Positions 8,429 to 18,966 of a stretch of DNA of 64,000 bases are shown here, in pieces; the first letter of the stretch is position 1; the number at the start of each line of letters is the position of its first letter. Made by a program: the position numbers and the translations under genes. Origin of the DNA: an uncultured Dehalococcoidia bacterium (GTDB lineage Bacteria; Chloroflexota; Dehalococcoidia; Lucifugimonadales; UBA3495); the NCBI GenBank assembly GCA_958296225.1, contig OY282456.1, positions 310,001-374,000 of the forward strand, given 5' to 3'. A model generated the notes under the pieces. That model searched no databases. It was not told the DNA's origin and was given only the letters and a program-made list of their open reading frames with translations.

Positions 8429-11400
8429 AGGACTAGCGCCGCGGCATTTGAACACAGCACCGCGCGGGGATGGCTCGCGCCGATTAGACGCTGATACCGG
8501 ACACACTGGAACGGCGATGTTTGGGCGGCTTGGCTGAGCCAATCTATCCCCGCCGCATCGCGTTGTCCGCCAGGCGGCCCGGGTTCTGCGCCGAATTGAC
8601 CGTGCGATGCCGGGCTGACTAACCCGGTTGCCAGTGAGGCGCCGTTATTCAGAGTACGGATTTCGTCCGCGTATTGGGCAACAGACCGGATATTAGGCTT
8701 GGCAGCCGGGCCGGAGACGTGAGCTGCCTGAGCATCGTTCCCCAATCCGACCGTAATATCCCGGTCAGTCAGGATTGTGACGGACGCGATGTTTGAGGCA
8801 TCATTACTGCCATTCACATCATATTGCGCGTCGGTGGAGACTTGCAGCCGATGGTCTCCCACCGAGTGGCGCAGTGTTTTCCAGGTAAATTCGACAACTT
8901 TTGATTCGCCCGGCTCCAGGGTGACGCCTTTGCTGTACAAAGTCTGTCGCTGTGTCAAATCGCGCAGCCTGACGGTGGCGCGCCCGGCGTATGGGCCGAT
9001 GTTACGCACGAACGCGGCCACCTCAACCCAATCGCCCTTGACAATCGGGCGCGATGACAGGTCAGGGGGATAAAGTTCCACTATCGTAAAATCTACGGCC
9101 GGCGGGAGCAGTTCTACGGTAAAGCGTTGGGCGGCAACCGTGCCGGCAGCGCCAAGTTCCACCCGGAAGGTGTGCGCGCCCGGCGGGTAGCGGCTGGTGC
9201 GCCAGGTGAAGGCGGCGAGTCCGGTTGCCCCCGGCGCGGCGTGAGGCTTGCGGGTTGCGGGCTGCCTGTCGTCGGATGGAAAGTGCAGCGTCACCGGCAG
9301 GTAAGCGGATGTGGCGCCGTCGTTGCGTACCGCCACCGTTATCTCGACCGGCTCGCTCACTATCGGGGATTGGGGATTCACCAGGATGTCCACGATTGAA
9401 TATCGCAGGCGAGCGGGGATGTCAGGTTTAGCGATTGCGCCAAAGGTTTGATACTCCGTGCCGTCATCTCCCAGGCCGACCGTAATATCCCGGTCAGTCA
9501 AGATTGTGACGGACGCGGTATTTGAGCCATCGTTATTGCGATTCGAGTCATATTGCGCGTCGGCAGAGGCTTGCAGATGATGGACTCCCGGAGCATAAAG
9601 TTGTGTTTGCCAGGCAAATGCGGCAGTTCCCGATTCTCCGGCCCCCAAAGTGACGGGTTTACTGTACATAGTTTTGTCGCGAGTCAAGTTATGCAGTTTG
9701 ACGGTAGCCCGGCCCGCATAAGGGCCAAGATTATGCACGGAAGTGGCTACCTCAACCCGGTCGCCCTTGACCACCGGGCGCGACGGGTCGGAGAGATAAA
9801 GGTCAGCCACCGTAAAATCAACGGCCGGCGGGAGCAATTCTACGGTAAATCTTTGCGCGCCAACCGTGCCGGCAGTACGAAGTTCCACTCGGAAAGTGTG
9901 CGCGCCCGGCGAGTAGCGGCTGGTGCGCCAGGTGAAGGCGGCGAATCCGGTTGCCCCCGGCGCGGCGTGGGGCTTGCGGGTTTCCGGCTGCTTGTCGTCG
10001 GATGGAAAGTGCAGCGTCACCGGCAGGTAAGTGGATGTGGCGCCATCGTTGCGTACTGCCACCGTTATCTCGACCGGCTCGCTCACCGCCGGGGATTCGG
10101 GGCTTATCGCGATGCCCACAATTGAATATCGCAGGCGAACGGGGATGTCAGGTTTGGCGATTGCGCCAAAGGTTTGATACTCCGGGCTGTCATCTCCCAG
10201 GCCGACCGTAATATCCCGGTCAGTCAAGATTGTGACGGACGCAGTATTTGAGCCATCATTGCTGCGATTCGAGTCATATTGTGCGTCGGCAGAGGCTTGC
10301 AGATGATGGACTCCCGGGGTATAAAGCTGTGTTTGCCAGGCAAATGCGGCAGTTCCCGATTCTCCGGGCCCCAAAGCGACGGGTTGGCTGTACATAGTTT
10401 CGTCGTGAGTCAAATTATGCAGTTTGACGGTAGCGCGGCCCGCATAGGGGCCAAGATTATGCACGGAAGTGGCTACCTCAACCCGGTCGCCCTTGACCAC
10501 CGGGCGCGACGTGTCGGAGAGATAAAGGTCAGCCACCGTAAAATCAACGGCCGGCGGGAGCAATTCCACGGCAAAGCTGCGGTCTGTGGCCGGCGTAGCG
10601 CCAAGTTCCACCCGGAAGGTGTGCGCGCCCGGCGGGTAGCGGCTGGTGCGCCAGGTGAAAGTGGCGAGTCCGGTTGCCCCCGGCGCGGCGCGGGGCCTGC
10701 GGGTTTCGGGCTGCTTGTCGTCGGATGGGAAGTGCAGCGTTACGGGTATGTTGGCGGAGATTGGCCCCTCGTTGCGTACCGTAACCGCTATCGCAACCGG
10801 TTCGCCCACTACCGGCGATTCGGGGCTTATCGCGATGTCCGCGATGGCAGCAGTTACTACGAGCGGCTTGAGACGGAATTGCAGTTCAGCGGACGTATTG
10901 CCGGTGGTGGCGTTGTTCTCGGCTAACAGCCTGGCCCGCAAGGTGTGGGTTCCTGTTTCGTAGTTGCGGGTTTTCCAGGTGAAAGTCGCGATGGCGGTTG
11001 CGCCCGGTGGCACCCGTGGCGACTTGCGTTCCGGCTGCTTGTCGTCGGATGGGAATGTCAGCTGAACCGGAATGTTGACAGCGACAGGCCCATTGTTGCG
11101 TACCGTAACCAGAATAGCCACGGCCTCGCCCGACATAGCCTCGTTGGGCGGATTGCTGGCGATGCTGATTATCTCGGAATCGATTAGCTTGGGTGTTGGC
11201 GTCGGCGTCGGTGTGGGTGTCGGAGTTGGAGCAGGATATTGGGCGACTGTGTTCAAATCCTCCGGCGCCGTCAGGTCGTGGCCAATCGCGCCTTTATTGC
11301 CTTCGGAGCTCCCCATTAGCACAGTAATAACATTGGAAGGCACGACATCAATAAACTGCGTCAAGACGTTGTTTGTTGGTTCAGTATCGCCGTGGGTATT

Positions 11401-12486
11401 CGCAACCACGTGCAACTGGTAAGTGCCGGGATCCAGGTCGTCCGTGTCCCAGTTCAGAGTCGCCGAGGCGGATTCGTTGCCACCGATGGACGCGATGGTG
11501 CTGGTAGCCGAGGCGGATTCGCTGCTACCGATGAACGCGATGGTGCTGGTAGCCGACGGCTGGCTCGCACCCGCTACGTAGAGATTGAGCGAAACCGGGC
11601 CGGCGCCGGACGCGCTGTGATTGGCCACAGTTGCGCCTATGCCTGCCACCTCGCCGCTTATTATCGGATAGTCAGGTACGGCAATAGCGGTCAGTTCGAT
11701 GTCTATTGCCGGCGTGGGCGACGGCGTAGGGGTAGGTGGTATAGGCGTGGGAGTAAGTGTAGGTGTAGGCGATGGCGTAGGGGTAGGTGGTACAGGCGTG
11801 GCGGTAGGCGATGGCGTAGGCGTGGGGGTGAGCGATGGCGTGGACGTGGCAGCAGGCGATGGCGTCGGGGTGGCGGTGGCAGTTGGCTCCGGCGTCGGCT
11901 CCGGTTCGGGGTTGACAACGTTAATCCACTCGACAGAAGTAGCAGTGTTGTTGGACGGGTCAACATCGCTGAAGTCCGCGGGCGAGTCTATTTTGACGGT
12001 GGCTGCCACGTGTTCATTGCTGACGTTCGGATGCCGGGCGAGATCCCAAAGGACATTGCCGCCGTAATACGTTTCACCGGCGCTGATGTCGCATCCGGTT
12101 GGGCAGGGGTCGGCGGCTGGATCGCCGTTGTAAATCGGAGCGTCGCTCGCAGAACCATGCAACTTGACCGTAACGGCAATGTCGTGGCAGCTGTTATTGG
12201 TGACGTCATAATAAATCCTGATTTCGTCGCCGGCGGCGTAATCAGGCGGGTCTTCGAGCGAGTAGGTGTTCGCGTCCAGCACCCAGCTAATTGCGATGCT
12301 AACGTCGTCAACGCAGGACTGCTGCGGGGCGGCGCCCGGGGCTCTACCCGGCCCGAAATAGGCGCCGTCGGCTGCTGGCGGCGCCAGTTTTAGCGACGCC
12401 AGTCCGGCGATTGCCGCCACCAGCGCCAGAACCAAAAGGATGGCGCGCCACGAAGCCGGACTCACTGCTATGCTGTGATTGACCAC
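8425..12486 (-). CDS. Secreted multi-CARDB-domain surface protein
   Basis: 1353 aa with a GTG start ([12 protein letters not shown]), then one hydrophobic segment ([15 protein letters not shown], residues about 16-30) acting as signal or anchor. A first CARDB-like domain follows, then a long Pro-Thr linker (PTPTPSP type, about residues 195-262), another domain, a second PT linker (about 418-432), and seven alternating CARDB/Ig-like repeats. Repeats read [27 protein letters not shown] and [21 protein letters not shown] domains are beta-sandwich adhesion modules; cell-surface adhesion or matrix contact is inferred. The last 45 residues are not CARDB-like. Only 12 bp separate it from the upstream secreted gene, so they are likely co-transcribed. 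Confidence 0.8.
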   Translation of the reverse strand: MVNHSIAVSPASWRAILLVLALVAAIAGLASLKLAPPAADGAYFGPGRAPGAAPQQSCVDDVSIAISWVLDANTYSLEDPPDYAAGDEIRIYYDVTNNSCHDIAVTVKLHGSASDAPIYNGDPAADPCPTGCDISAGETYYGGNVLWDLARHPNVSNEHVAATVKIDSPADFSDVDPSNNTATSVEWINVVNPEPEPTPEPTATATPTPSPAATSTPSLTPTPTPSPTATPVPPTPTPSPTPTLTPTPIPPTPTPSPTPAIDIELTAIAVPDYPIISGEVAGIGATVANHSASGAGPVSLNLYVAGASQPSATSTIAFIGSSESASATSTIASIGGNESASATLNWDTDDLDPGTYQLHVVANTHGDTEPTNNVLTQFIDVVPSNVITVLMGSSEGNKGAIGHDLTAPEDLNTVAQYPAPTPTPTPTPTPTPKLIDSEIISIASNPPNEAMSGEAVAILVTVRNNGPVAVNIPVQLTFPSDDKQPERKSPRVPPGATAIATFTWKTRNYETGTHTLRARLLAENNATTGNTSAELQFRLKPLVVTAAIADIAISPESPVVGEPVAIAVTVRNEGPISANIPVTLHFPSDDKQPETRRPRAAPGATGLATFTWRTSRYPPGAHTFRVELGATPATDRSFAVELLPPAVDFTVADLYLSDTSRPVVKGDRVEVATSVHNLGPYAGRATVKLHNLTHDETMYSQPVALGPGESGTAAFAWQTQLYTPGVHHLQASADAQYDSNRSNDGSNTASVTILTDRDITVGLGDDSPEYQTFGAIAKPDIPVRLRYSIVGIAISPESPAVSEPVEITVAVRNDGATSTYLPVTLHFPSDDKQPETRKPHAAPGATGFAAFTWRTSRYSPGAHTFRVELRTAGTVGAQRFTVELLPPAVDFTVADLYLSDPSRPVVKGDRVEVATSVHNLGPYAGRATVKLHNLTRDKTMYSKPVTLGAGESGTAAFAWQTQLYAPGVHHLQASADAQYDSNRNNDGSNTASVTILTDRDITVGLGDDGTEYQTFGAIAKPDIPARLRYSIVDILVNPQSPIVSEPVEITVAVRNDGATSAYLPVTLHFPSDDRQPATRKPHAAPGATGLAAFTWRTSRYPPGAHTFRVELGAAGTVAAQRFTVELLPPAVDFTIVELYPPDLSSRPIVKGDWVEVAAFVRNIGPYAGRATVRLRDLTQRQTLYSKGVTLEPGESKVVEFTWKTLRHSVGDHRLQVSTDAQYDVNGSNDASNIASVTILTDRDITVGLGNDAQAAHVSGPAAKPNIRSVAQYADEIRTLNNGASLATGLVSPASHGQFGAEPGPPGGQRDAAGIDWLSQAAQTSPFQCVRYQRLIGASHPRAVLCSNAAALVL
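8720..10900 (-). repeat. Tandem 726-bp intragenic repeat (three units)
   Basis: Near-identical DNA recurs inside the CARDB gene with a period of 726 bp (242 codons). For example CAAAGGTTTGATACTCCG starts at 9441 and again at 10167, and CGGTCAGTCA(G/A)GATTGTGACGGACGC occurs at about 8763, 9490 and 10217. Each unit codes for one pair of CARDB-like domains. The high identity points to recent expansion or homogenisation. Confidence 0.85.
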
Positions 12487-12498
12487 ATTAGCGGATTA

Positions 12499-13527
12499 CT
12501 ATGGCTTGTCGTACACCAGCATTATTACCCCGGCTGCCGTCTTATCCGCATCTACTCCCACCCTCATACGGTGGACGCTGGTTTCGTCGTCGCGGGCAAT
12601 AGCAAAATTATTGGTGGCCAGGCGATTGGCAACGTCGGCCTCCGTGGCCGGCTCATCATCAACCAGTAGTTGGGCGGTCGTATCCTCCCCGTCCTCCGGG
12701 TGGCTGGTGATTAGCACGGCAGCCGATGCTTTGACAATCCCGATTTTGGGCGGGATGACGAAGGTGACCGGAGTGGACTCACCACCATTGGATTTATGGC
12801 TGAACAGGACGAAAGCATCACACTCGAGGTTCTGCCAATCGTAGTAACCGACCCTTTCCGGGGTAACTTCGGAGTCACTCTCGCCAGAGGCTGCTACCGC
12901 TTCTTTGATGGCAAGCACCAGCAGGTTTTGCTCCAGATGCGTGTTGGGTTTCGGGTCATTATAGGTTTCTCCCTCTGCTGAATTGTGCCGCCAGATTCCC
13001 GCCGCCGGCTCGCCCTTTGCCAGGTAAGCCACTATCCAGCCTTGGTCGTCGTAATAAACGGTTACATTCCTGGGAGTTACCGACAGGCCGACGGCGGCAA
13101 ACATTGGAATCTTAATGATGCCAAAGTTGTTGCCCGAATCTATTTCGACGCCGGCGCCGGAGCGGACTGCGTTTGAATCGTCCGGCGGGGCCAGCCGCAG
13201 CAGCCGGGTGACAGCGGCCACGTTGAGACGGGGCAATGAATCGCTTTGACCATCAGCTCCGTCCGGCTCGGCGACGCGGTAATAGGCGGAGAATCCGGCC
13301 TCATCCTCGCGAAATGCCGTCTCAGACCCGCTTTGCGATGCCGGGGCAAACTGGATTGGGGCGGTTAGCTCCACCGTCCCAATCCTGCCGGAATCCACAT
13401 TCCGGCCTTCCGCTGTCTGCCCAAAGGACAGCCCTGCCGCCAAGACGAACGCCGCCGCTGTGGCGTAGATGATTCCGAGGCGCAAATAGCCGAGGGGTTC
13501 GCGTAATGGAGGGTTTCGCATCATCAT
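12499..13527 (-). CDS. Secreted protein of unknown function
   Basis: 342 aa. A basic start (MMMRNPPLREPLGYLRLG) and hydrophobic segment (IIYATAAAFVLAAGLSFG, about residues 19-36) form a signal peptide with likely cleavage after SFGQTAEG. The mature part has no family I recognise. Visible pieces include GVEIDSGNNFGIIKIPMFAAVG, NVTVYYDDQGWIVAYLAKGEPAAGIWRHN and a C-terminal RMRVGVDADKTAAGVIMLVYD. It is followed after 12 bp by the CARDB gene, so the two probably work together outside the cell. The gene lies next to IS and MITE debris on its 5' side. Confidence 0.65.
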   Translation of the reverse strand: MMMRNPPLREPLGYLRLGIIYATAAAFVLAAGLSFGQTAEGRNVDSGRIGTVELTAPIQFAPASQSGSETAFREDEAGFSAYYRVAEPDGADGQSDSLPRLNVAAVTRLLRLAPPDDSNAVRSGAGVEIDSGNNFGIIKIPMFAAVGLSVTPRNVTVYYDDQGWIVAYLAKGEPAAGIWRHNSAEGETYNDPKPNTHLEQNLLVLAIKEAVAASGESDSEVTPERVGYYDWQNLECDAFVLFSHKSNGGESTPVTFVIPPKIGIVKASAAVLITSHPEDGEDTTAQLLVDDEPATEADVANRLATNNFAIARDDETSVHRMRVGVDADKTAAGVIMLVYDKP

Positions 13528-13597
13528 TGCCCTAAATTAGCGAGGAGCCAAATTTTATGTTCACTATACAGTAATTTGCAAATTTTTATCAACCTTC

Positions 13598-13615
13598 GGT
13601 AGCGTTTCATTTTAG
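13598..13615. mobile_element. MITE left end, interrupted
   Basis: GGTAGCGTTTCATTTTAG matches the conserved end of the window's MITE family and then stops exactly where an IS5-family end begins (TTAG|GGCGTGTCG). This looks like an IS inserted into a MITE. Confidence 0.5.
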
Positions 13616-14010
13616 GGCGTGTCGTCAAATCATTTTGGCCCGCAGCGCCAGGGCCGTATCTGGCAGATTGCCAGGTACGACGCCGCATTACTGGCATACC
13701 CTGTCGCCCCGCCCCGCCATTCCTGGAACTTGCCAAACCCGTTCGCCACCAAATGACGCGCCTGGTACCAGTCCGCGCCATCGTCCTGAGCTCCCGCCGG
13801 CTCCGCTTTGGCGGTATCACCGGCGTCATGCCCTCCCCACGCGCCGCCGCCGGGGTACAATCCGCCACCGTGCCCGCCGTTACCGCCATCCGCGCCGGCA
13901 TCCCGTGCGCGTCCACCGCCGGATGCAGTTTCGTATTCAGCCCCCTTTAGTGCGGCCGATGGCCTGATTGCCGCCCCGGGCGCCAGCGCCGTGCTGGTGT
14001 ACTTTGACGG
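13616..14010 (-). mobile_element. Truncated IS427-like (IS5 family) remnant
   Basis: The end GGCGTGTCGTCAAATC matches the inverted repeat of the fuller element at 35062-35915. The next 390 bases match that element's second reading frame in the opposite direction (minus-strand MAVTAGTVADCT, MTPVIPPKRSRRELR and SYLAICQI). Homology ends near GCTGGTGTACTTTGA, corresponding to the orfA/orfB junction, so the 5' half is lost. Several frames are broken; it is inert. Confidence 0.75.
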
Positions 14011-14618
14011 CGCAGGGGAGCGGAGCCAGGATATTCTGCGCTGACGCGGCCACTTTCCGGCGGATGCGGACCTGGGCGACCAGTGGGCGGGGTCGGGGAA
14101 CCGGCCCTGGTGGACTCCACCAGTCCCCGCCGCGGAGCCGGCCAGCTACGATGCGGCGGTGTGTCCGGCAACCGACGCGATGGCGGCGCTGGAACTGACG
14201 GGCAACCGCAACACCGCCACCGCCGGCCTGACCACGCCCGGGTTGCGCCGGCCCCTGGTGAACCCCGTACTAAGTGCAAGGCCGGCGCTGCCGAGTTGCA
14301 GCCCGGACTCCAATGCTGATGCGGTCGTTGGAAGCTGGATTCGCCAGGAGGTAACGTCCAACCGGCGCCTGGGAACCCAGACCGCGGCGCCGGAGAAGGT
14401 GAACCATTGCCTTACCCAACCGGTCTGTGGCAGGTTGCGTCGCCGGGGCAACGTAATCGGCTGCTACTGTCGGTCTGCAATATCGCCGGCGTGTACTTGG
14501 GAAACCGGGAGGCAGTCGGATTGCGACTTAGACCAGCCTTCATGGCCTTGGCCCAAGCTATGGAGAAACGCAACTGAGTCAGGTTGTGAACCGACCCAAG
14601 ATGTCCCTTGCTGGGAGA
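14011..14618. other. Stretch without recognised gene
   Basis: About 600 GC-rich bases between the IS remnant and the tmRNA. Frames are open in several directions but none shows a family motif, ribosome-binding site or convincing start. It may contain decayed coding DNA; nothing can be assigned. Confidence 0.4.
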
Positions 14619-14976
14619 TGGTGGAGACGGGGGAGAGTCGAACTCCCCGTCCAGAAACTTCCCTAAGCGGATATGCTACAAGCTTGTTCGGCGCTTTGTT
14701 CTCGCTGCTACGGACTCTCGCCGACAGGATTCCGCATCAGCCAGCCGATAAATCTATGGCCCCCGACCATCGGCGTCGCTGGGGGTAGCATCCCGGAATG
14801 GTTGGTCGTCCGCTTCCCGGCTCCCGGGCCTACCAGTGGCAGACGTAGCCGCGACTAAGCGGCTAGAGCGAATTCACGTTCGCCAGTTACTTGTTTGCCG
14901 CCGTTTTTAGCGAGGGCAGCAGCAGCCTCGGCTTGCAATCCGTCAGAAAACGCCCCTGTCGAATCCGCGCGTCCCC
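14619..14976 (-). ncRNA. ssrA: tmRNA (transfer-messenger RNA)
   Basis: Minus-strand 5' end GGGGACGCGCGGATTCGACAGGGGCG and 3' end GACGGGGAGTTCGACTCTCCCCCGTCTCC-A-CCA. The 7-bp acceptor stem GGGGACG/CGTCTCC pairs fully (one G-U), and the T-arm GTTCGACTC is present. CCA is encoded (14619-14621). The tag frame lies at 14855-14902: GGKQVTGEREFALAA followed by TAG; the ALAA end is the standard ClpXP degron. Length 358 nt is normal. It rescues stalled ribosomes with SmpB. The tag start (first or second Gly) is uncertain by one codon. Confidence 0.93.
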
Positions 14977-15063
14977 ACTTCTGACACGGCATCGGGAATC
15001 CTCCCTGCGTCGTTATCAAATGATAGCATGAATGTCGTACATCAGCAACTGCCGTGGCGCGTT

Positions 15064-15186
15064 AGGTAGCGTTCCGTTTCGGGTGGTTTGGTTATTCCCC
15101 ATTCCCGCTTTCGCGGGAATCTAGGAACAGGAAGAGCGGCATCCCCGACTTTGCAAAGCCCCGACCACCTAAAACGGAACGCTACT
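15064..15186. mobile_element. MITE-like element, copy 3
   Basis: 123 bp. Left AGGTAGCGTTCCGTTTCGGGTGGTTTGG, right CCGACCACCTAAAACGGAACGCTACT: a strong inverted pair. The interior carries the palindrome ATTCCCGCTTTCGCGGGAAT, also found inside copy 4 but not in copies 1 and 2, so the family has two interior types. Confidence 0.75.
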
Positions 15187-15470
15187 TCGTTGGGGGTTGT
15201 CCCAGGTCAGGGTGGCGGCCGTCGCTGGGCTCGGCGTTGAGGCCGGCGGCGGCTCGGCCGCGTTGGCGACGGCGACCGTGATGGTCTGCCGTCGGTCCTG
15301 GCCCGGTCGCCCACGCCGCTGGAGTGCCTGTACGTCCGCTGCGTCGCCGTCCCCGGCCAGGGTCGCGGTGTCCGCCGACAGCGCTATGCCCGCCGGGGCG
15401 TAGTCTCGGAGTTTGCCGTCGCGGCGGCGCCGGACGGCCCTCGGGCGGGAGTGACGGATGGGTGAATTAT
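15187..15470 (-). pseudogene. Fragment of a repeat-containing surface protein (tentative)
   Basis: In the minus strand an open frame reads RDYAPAGIALSADTATLAGDGDAAD and then VAVANAAEPPPASTPSPATAATLTWDNPQ, in the style of Fn3/adhesin linkers of secreted proteins. It runs straight into the MITE end, has no start, and has no partner sequence on the other side. Likely debris; weakly supported. Confidence 0.3.
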
Positions 15471-15508
15471 GATGCGATTGCCCGGCGGCAGGCGGCGTTT
15501 TTGTTCGT

Positions 15509-16042
15509 TCAGGGATGACGGGCATACCGTCTGCGCCGGTAGGAGAGCGTCAGTATCCAGCCGCCGCCAATTGCCCACAGCAACAGGCAGAGCGCGATTG
15601 CCTGTTGCGGTGAGAGCAGACCGAACAGGGGGTTGCCGCCGACCAGTGGCGCGAACGGCGCAATGTGCGAGTGGGTTGCTGCGTCCAGGAGCACATGGCT
15701 CCAACCGCCGGCCAGTCCGGAGATGATGGCCGCCAACAAGGGTACGCGCGGTTCCAGATGCAGGAAACTGCCCGGTTTCGCCGCTATCAGGTAGTTCCAC
15801 AGGCGGGCGCCCGGCTGGATGAAGGGACGCAACAGCAGAACGGCGACGACGGCGACCAGCGTGCCGCCGGCCAGGGTGTGCAGCACGACGTGATAGGTCA
15901 GGTCGCCACGGAATGCGAGACCGACCAGCACTTCGCTATCGATAGCCACCTGAGTGAAGGCAAATACCGGGATGTTGAAGTATCGAGGGATGGCCGCCTT
16001 GACCACCAGCGCCGGGCCCATGTGAAAAGGTGTGAAGGGCAT
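15509..16042 (-). CDS. Multi-pass membrane protein, YdjM-like putative metal-dependent hydrolase
   Basis: 177 aa from the ATG at 16042 (MPFTPFHMGPALVVKAA). The N-terminal TPFHMGPAL histidine and DSEVLVGLAF acidic patch, then HVVLHTLAG and WSHVLLDAATHS, fit membrane-bound metal-dependent hydrolase-like proteins (YdjM/DUF457 style). Four hydrophobic segments are visible (about 25-45, 60-82, 103-125, 143-165). A 33-residue upstream extension lacks family character and was not used. The role is unknown in most members; phospholipid-related hydrolysis is only a family guess. Confidence 0.6.
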   Translation of the reverse strand: MPFTPFHMGPALVVKAAIPRYFNIPVFAFTQVAIDSEVLVGLAFRGDLTYHVVLHTLAGGTLVAVVAVLLLRPFIQPGARLWNYLIAAKPGSFLHLEPRVPLLAAIISGLAGGWSHVLLDAATHSHIAPFAPLVGGNPLFGLLSPQQAIALCLLLWAIGGGWILTLSYRRRRYARHP

Positions 16043-17070
16043 AATCGGCCGCTGTGATAGAGAATGCAGGGTCAGGAACGTTCCCCGATGCAATGTTACA
16101 GCATCCGGGCAGCAGTAATTGGCGCGGGGCTGAAATGCCAATCGCCGAATCTTTAAGGCCGGGGCCGGCGCAAAGTTGGTTGTTGCCCCTAGATCACCGG
16201 CGAGAGCGAAATCAGCTGGAACGAAACGCTACTGTTGGCGACTATTCGGGACGGTTCGGCTATGTTGGAATGGGCTGCTCCTTTGCTCCGGTGCGTTGGG
16301 GATTGGTCAGGCGATAATTGATCAGGCGGGTGGTTTGCGGTGGACCGGGTTTCAGGGATTATCAGCCCTACGGCCGGAGGTTTTGCGCTGGGGTTTTTAG
16401 CCCGGTATTTTCCATGCCCGAAGCATGGGGCGCTGTGGCTGACGCCGTGGCCGAAGCGACTACGCCGGTTAATGAGATCGGCGACAGTCTCAACGAGCCG
16501 GTAGCGACTTGGATGCTGAAAATGGCCGTGATTACCTGAAACCCGGTCGGGGTTTTGCTTTTGCCTGACGCGGCTATGATAGCACGGGAGTTCTGGCGGG
16601 CGCAAGGGACAGTGTGACAGGGATGGACAGGATTTTGGATTTGGTGGATTCCGGCCAAATCAGGAATGACGGTGGGCAGGCGGAGGCGGAAAATTGCGAC
16701 TTTGCAAAGGCCCTGTGACCCCGACACGTACTCACTTACTGCTGTCATTCCACGTCTGCCACCGGTGGATGATGGAATCTCGTTCCGGCAGTCAACGCCG
16801 TTGCCGGATAGCATCCCAATGAAGAACAACGAGATTGCTAGGCTACGCTGGCAATGACAAAGTGGGTACGCGGGAGCCTGTGCCTCCCGGCGTACCCATC
16901 CCAACCCCAGAGGGGCGGCTCCCAATTCCAAGCCGGCGTCAGGCCGCGAGTGGCGCTATCCCGGTGAATGTCGTCACACTCCAATGCTCCGGCAAGCAAT
17001 ATGGCCGCAGTAAGAACTGCAGCCATGCCGATGATAACGCCAGTCAGCCCGCACCAAGGGCCACCGCCGG
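16043..17070. other. Intergenic stretch, about 1 kb, no gene assigned
   Basis: No frame shows a family motif. At 16216-16232 there is a lone MITE-end-like sequence (GGAACGAAACGCTACT). Around 16620-16870 the text resembles dispersed non-coding repeats. No clear terminator follows rplA. Confidence 0.4.
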
Positions 17071-17784
17071 TTACTCCGGTTTCAGCGCCTGCAGAGTACC
17101 CACGTCCACCGAGATGCCTGGGCCCATGGACGACGTGACGTAGGCGGATTTGATGAACGCGCCTTTTACGGCGTCCGGGCGTTCGCGCATCACCGAGTCC
17201 ATAAACACCGTGAGGTTCTCCAGCAGCGTGTCCGTTTCGAAGGATGACTTGCCGAACTGGCCGTGGATGATGGCGGTGCGGTCGGTGCGAAACTCAAGGC
17301 GGCCGGCTTTGGATTCCTGGATTACGCGCGGCAGGTCGCGGGCCGGGACCAACGTGCCGGTGCGGGGGTTGGGCATCAGCCCCCGGCGGCCCAGATAGCG
17401 CCCCAGCCGGCCAATTTTGGACATCACTTCCGGGACTGCCAGTCCCACGTCAAAATCCATCCAGCCGCCTTCGATTTGCGCGATGAGGTCGTCGTCGCCC
17501 ACGTAATCGGCGCCGGCCTGCCGGGCGATGTCGGCGGCCTCGCCGTTGGCGAACACCAGCACGCGCACCTGCTTGCCCAGGCCGTGGGGCAGGACGGTTA
17601 CACCGCGCACCTGCTGGTCGGCGTGGCGCACGTCGGCGTTGGTGCGAAGATGCACTTCCATAGTCTCGTCAAACTTGGCAGTGGACAGCTCTTTCACCAA
17701 GTCGATGGCCTCGCGGGGTTGGTAGGCGCTGTCCTCGGGCACTCGCTCGGCGACAGCGTGGTAGCGGCGGCTGTGTTTGGGCAT
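17071..17784 (-). CDS. rplA: 50S ribosomal protein L1
   Basis: 237 aa, full length. MPKHSRRYHAVAERVPED at the start, ATSVEVHLRTNAD-type region (TMEVHLRTNADVRHADQQVRGVTVLPHG), GRLGRYLGRRGLMPNPRTGTLV and the signature DRTAIIHGQFGKSSFETDTL are typical L1. It binds 23S rRNA at the L1 stalk and can repress its own operon. It starts 21 bp after rplK. Unusually, rplJ/rplL/rpoB do not follow; an unassigned kilobase does. Confidence 0.97.
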   Translation of the reverse strand: MPKHSRRYHAVAERVPEDSAYQPREAIDLVKELSTAKFDETMEVHLRTNADVRHADQQVRGVTVLPHGLGKQVRVLVFANGEAADIARQAGADYVGDDDLIAQIEGGWMDFDVGLAVPEVMSKIGRLGRYLGRRGLMPNPRTGTLVPARDLPRVIQESKAGRLEFRTDRTAIIHGQFGKSSFETDTLLENLTVFMDSVMRERPDAVKGAFIKSAYVTSSMGPGISVDVGTLQALKPE

Positions 17785-17805
17785 TTTGCTATTCTCCCTG
17801 GATTC

Positions 17806-18234
17806 CTAGTCGCCCTCGACGGCGATGCCCATGCTGCGGGCGGTGCCGGCGATGATGTTCATGGCCTGCTCAACGGAGTTGGCGTTGAGGTCTTTCAGTT
17901 TGTCCTCGGCGATGCTGCGCAGTACGTCGCTGGAAATCGTGACCCCGATGGGGCTGCGGGCGTCGCCCTGCCCCTTCGGAATGCCGGCGGCGCGACGGAG
18001 CAGGTCCGACGCCGGCGGCGTGCGGGTTACGAAGGTGAAAGAGCGGTCTTGATAGACGGTCAGATGCACAGGCACAATTGTTCCGGCCTGGCTGGCCGTC
18101 CGCTCGTTGTAGTCCTTGACGAAGGCCATGATATTGACGCCGTGTTGGCCCAGGGCGGGGCCTACCGGGGGCGCCGGGGTGGCCTTGCCGGCTTCCAGCT
18201 GCAGTTTGATGATGGCGCGTACTTTCTTTGCCAC
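17806..18234 (-). CDS. rplK: 50S ribosomal protein L11
   Basis: 142 aa. [43 protein letters not shown] is canonical, with the PPVGPALGQ turn that binds thiostrepton-type drugs together with 23S rRNA, and the C-terminal [18 protein letters not shown]. It forms the GTPase-associated centre with L10/L7/L12. It lies between nusG and rplA as in most bacteria. Confidence 0.98.
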   Translation of the reverse strand: MAKKVRAIIKLQLEAGKATPAPPVGPALGQHGVNIMAFVKDYNERTASQAGTIVPVHLTVYQDRSFTFVTRTPPASDLLRRAAGIPKGQGDARSPIGVTISSDVLRSIAEDKLKDLNANSVEQAMNIIAGTARSMGIAVEGD

Positions 18235-18306
18235 TTACGGCCTCCGGTATGCTTTTCCCGCTCCCGCGGGGGGAGCGGGCCGGGGTGAGGGTGTGTTGGT
18301 GGAAAG

Positions 18307-18870
18307 TTAAACCTTCTCCACCTGCATAAAGTCCAGCTCCACGGGCGTTTCGCGGCCAAAGACGGAGATGAGTACCGTAACCTGTCCGCGATGCTCGTCC
18401 ACACCTTCCACCCGGCCGAGCATATCGGCGAAGGGGCCTTGGGAGATGCGCACGGTGTCGCCGTGGTTCATGCCGATGACGGCGCGGGGCTCGCCGGAGG
18501 CCACCCGGTCCAGGATGGCGTGAACCTCCCGGTCGTCCAGGGGCACCGGGCGGGGCCGGTCGCCGCCTTCTTCTTCGGCAGAAATGAACCCGGTTACGCC
18601 GGTGGTGTTGCGCACCAGGAACCAGGCGTCATCGTCCATCACCATCTGGACCAGGATGTAACCGGGGAACAGCTTGCGGCGCTGGGCGGTGCGCTCGCCC
18701 TTGTTGCGGATGATTTCGTCCTCGGCGGGCACTTCGACGCGGGTAATGCGGTCGTCCATGCCCAAGCTGGCGCGGCGCAAGTCCAGGTTGCGCTTGACCA
18801 TATCCTCCTGGCCGGTGTAGGTGTGTACGATGTACCAGCGGAGGTCGGCGGGGGTTTGCATTGTGGTCAT
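18307..18870 (-). CDS. nusG: Transcription termination/antitermination factor NusG
   Basis: 187 aa. NGN domain: LRWYIVHTYTGQEDMVKRNL, RKLFPGYILVQMVMDDDAWFLVRNTTGVTGFI. KOW domain: GDTVRISQGPFADMLGRVEGVDEHRGQVTVLISVFGRETPVELDF. It binds RNA polymerase and couples transcription to translation or Rho. A short GC-rich stem-loop (around 18255-18290) lies between nusG and rplK. Confidence 0.97.
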   Translation of the reverse strand: MTTMQTPADLRWYIVHTYTGQEDMVKRNLDLRRASLGMDDRITRVEVPAEDEIIRNKGERTAQRRKLFPGYILVQMVMDDDAWFLVRNTTGVTGFISAEEEGGDRPRPVPLDDREVHAILDRVASGEPRAVIGMNHGDTVRISQGPFADMLGRVEGVDEHRGQVTVLISVFGRETPVELDFMQVEKV

Positions 18871-18966
18871 ATACGGCCCATATTTCGTTGCGTTGACGGC
18901 TGTTCCGCAGGCAAGGGCCGGGGCATCCCCCAGGAGATACCCCGGCCGCGTTGCCCGTGGGACGCG

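Larger units (their letters stand above)
14977..15508. other. Intergenic stretch with MITE copy 3 and a decayed fragment
   Basis: Upstream of the tmRNA. It contains MITE copy 3 and a minus-strand fragment of a secreted-protein-like sequence, both listed separately. A clear tmRNA promoter could not be picked out. Confidence 0.4.

Noticed and set aside
9553..10926. Repeated plus-strand frames of 190-215 codons
   Set aside because: They are antisense of the tandem CARDB repeats and repeat because the DNA repeats.
11392..12393. Long plus-strand open frame (333 codons) opposite the CARDB gene
   Set aside because: It is rich in Gly/Arg low-complexity runs that are the antisense of the Pro-Thr linker; no motif or ribosome site.
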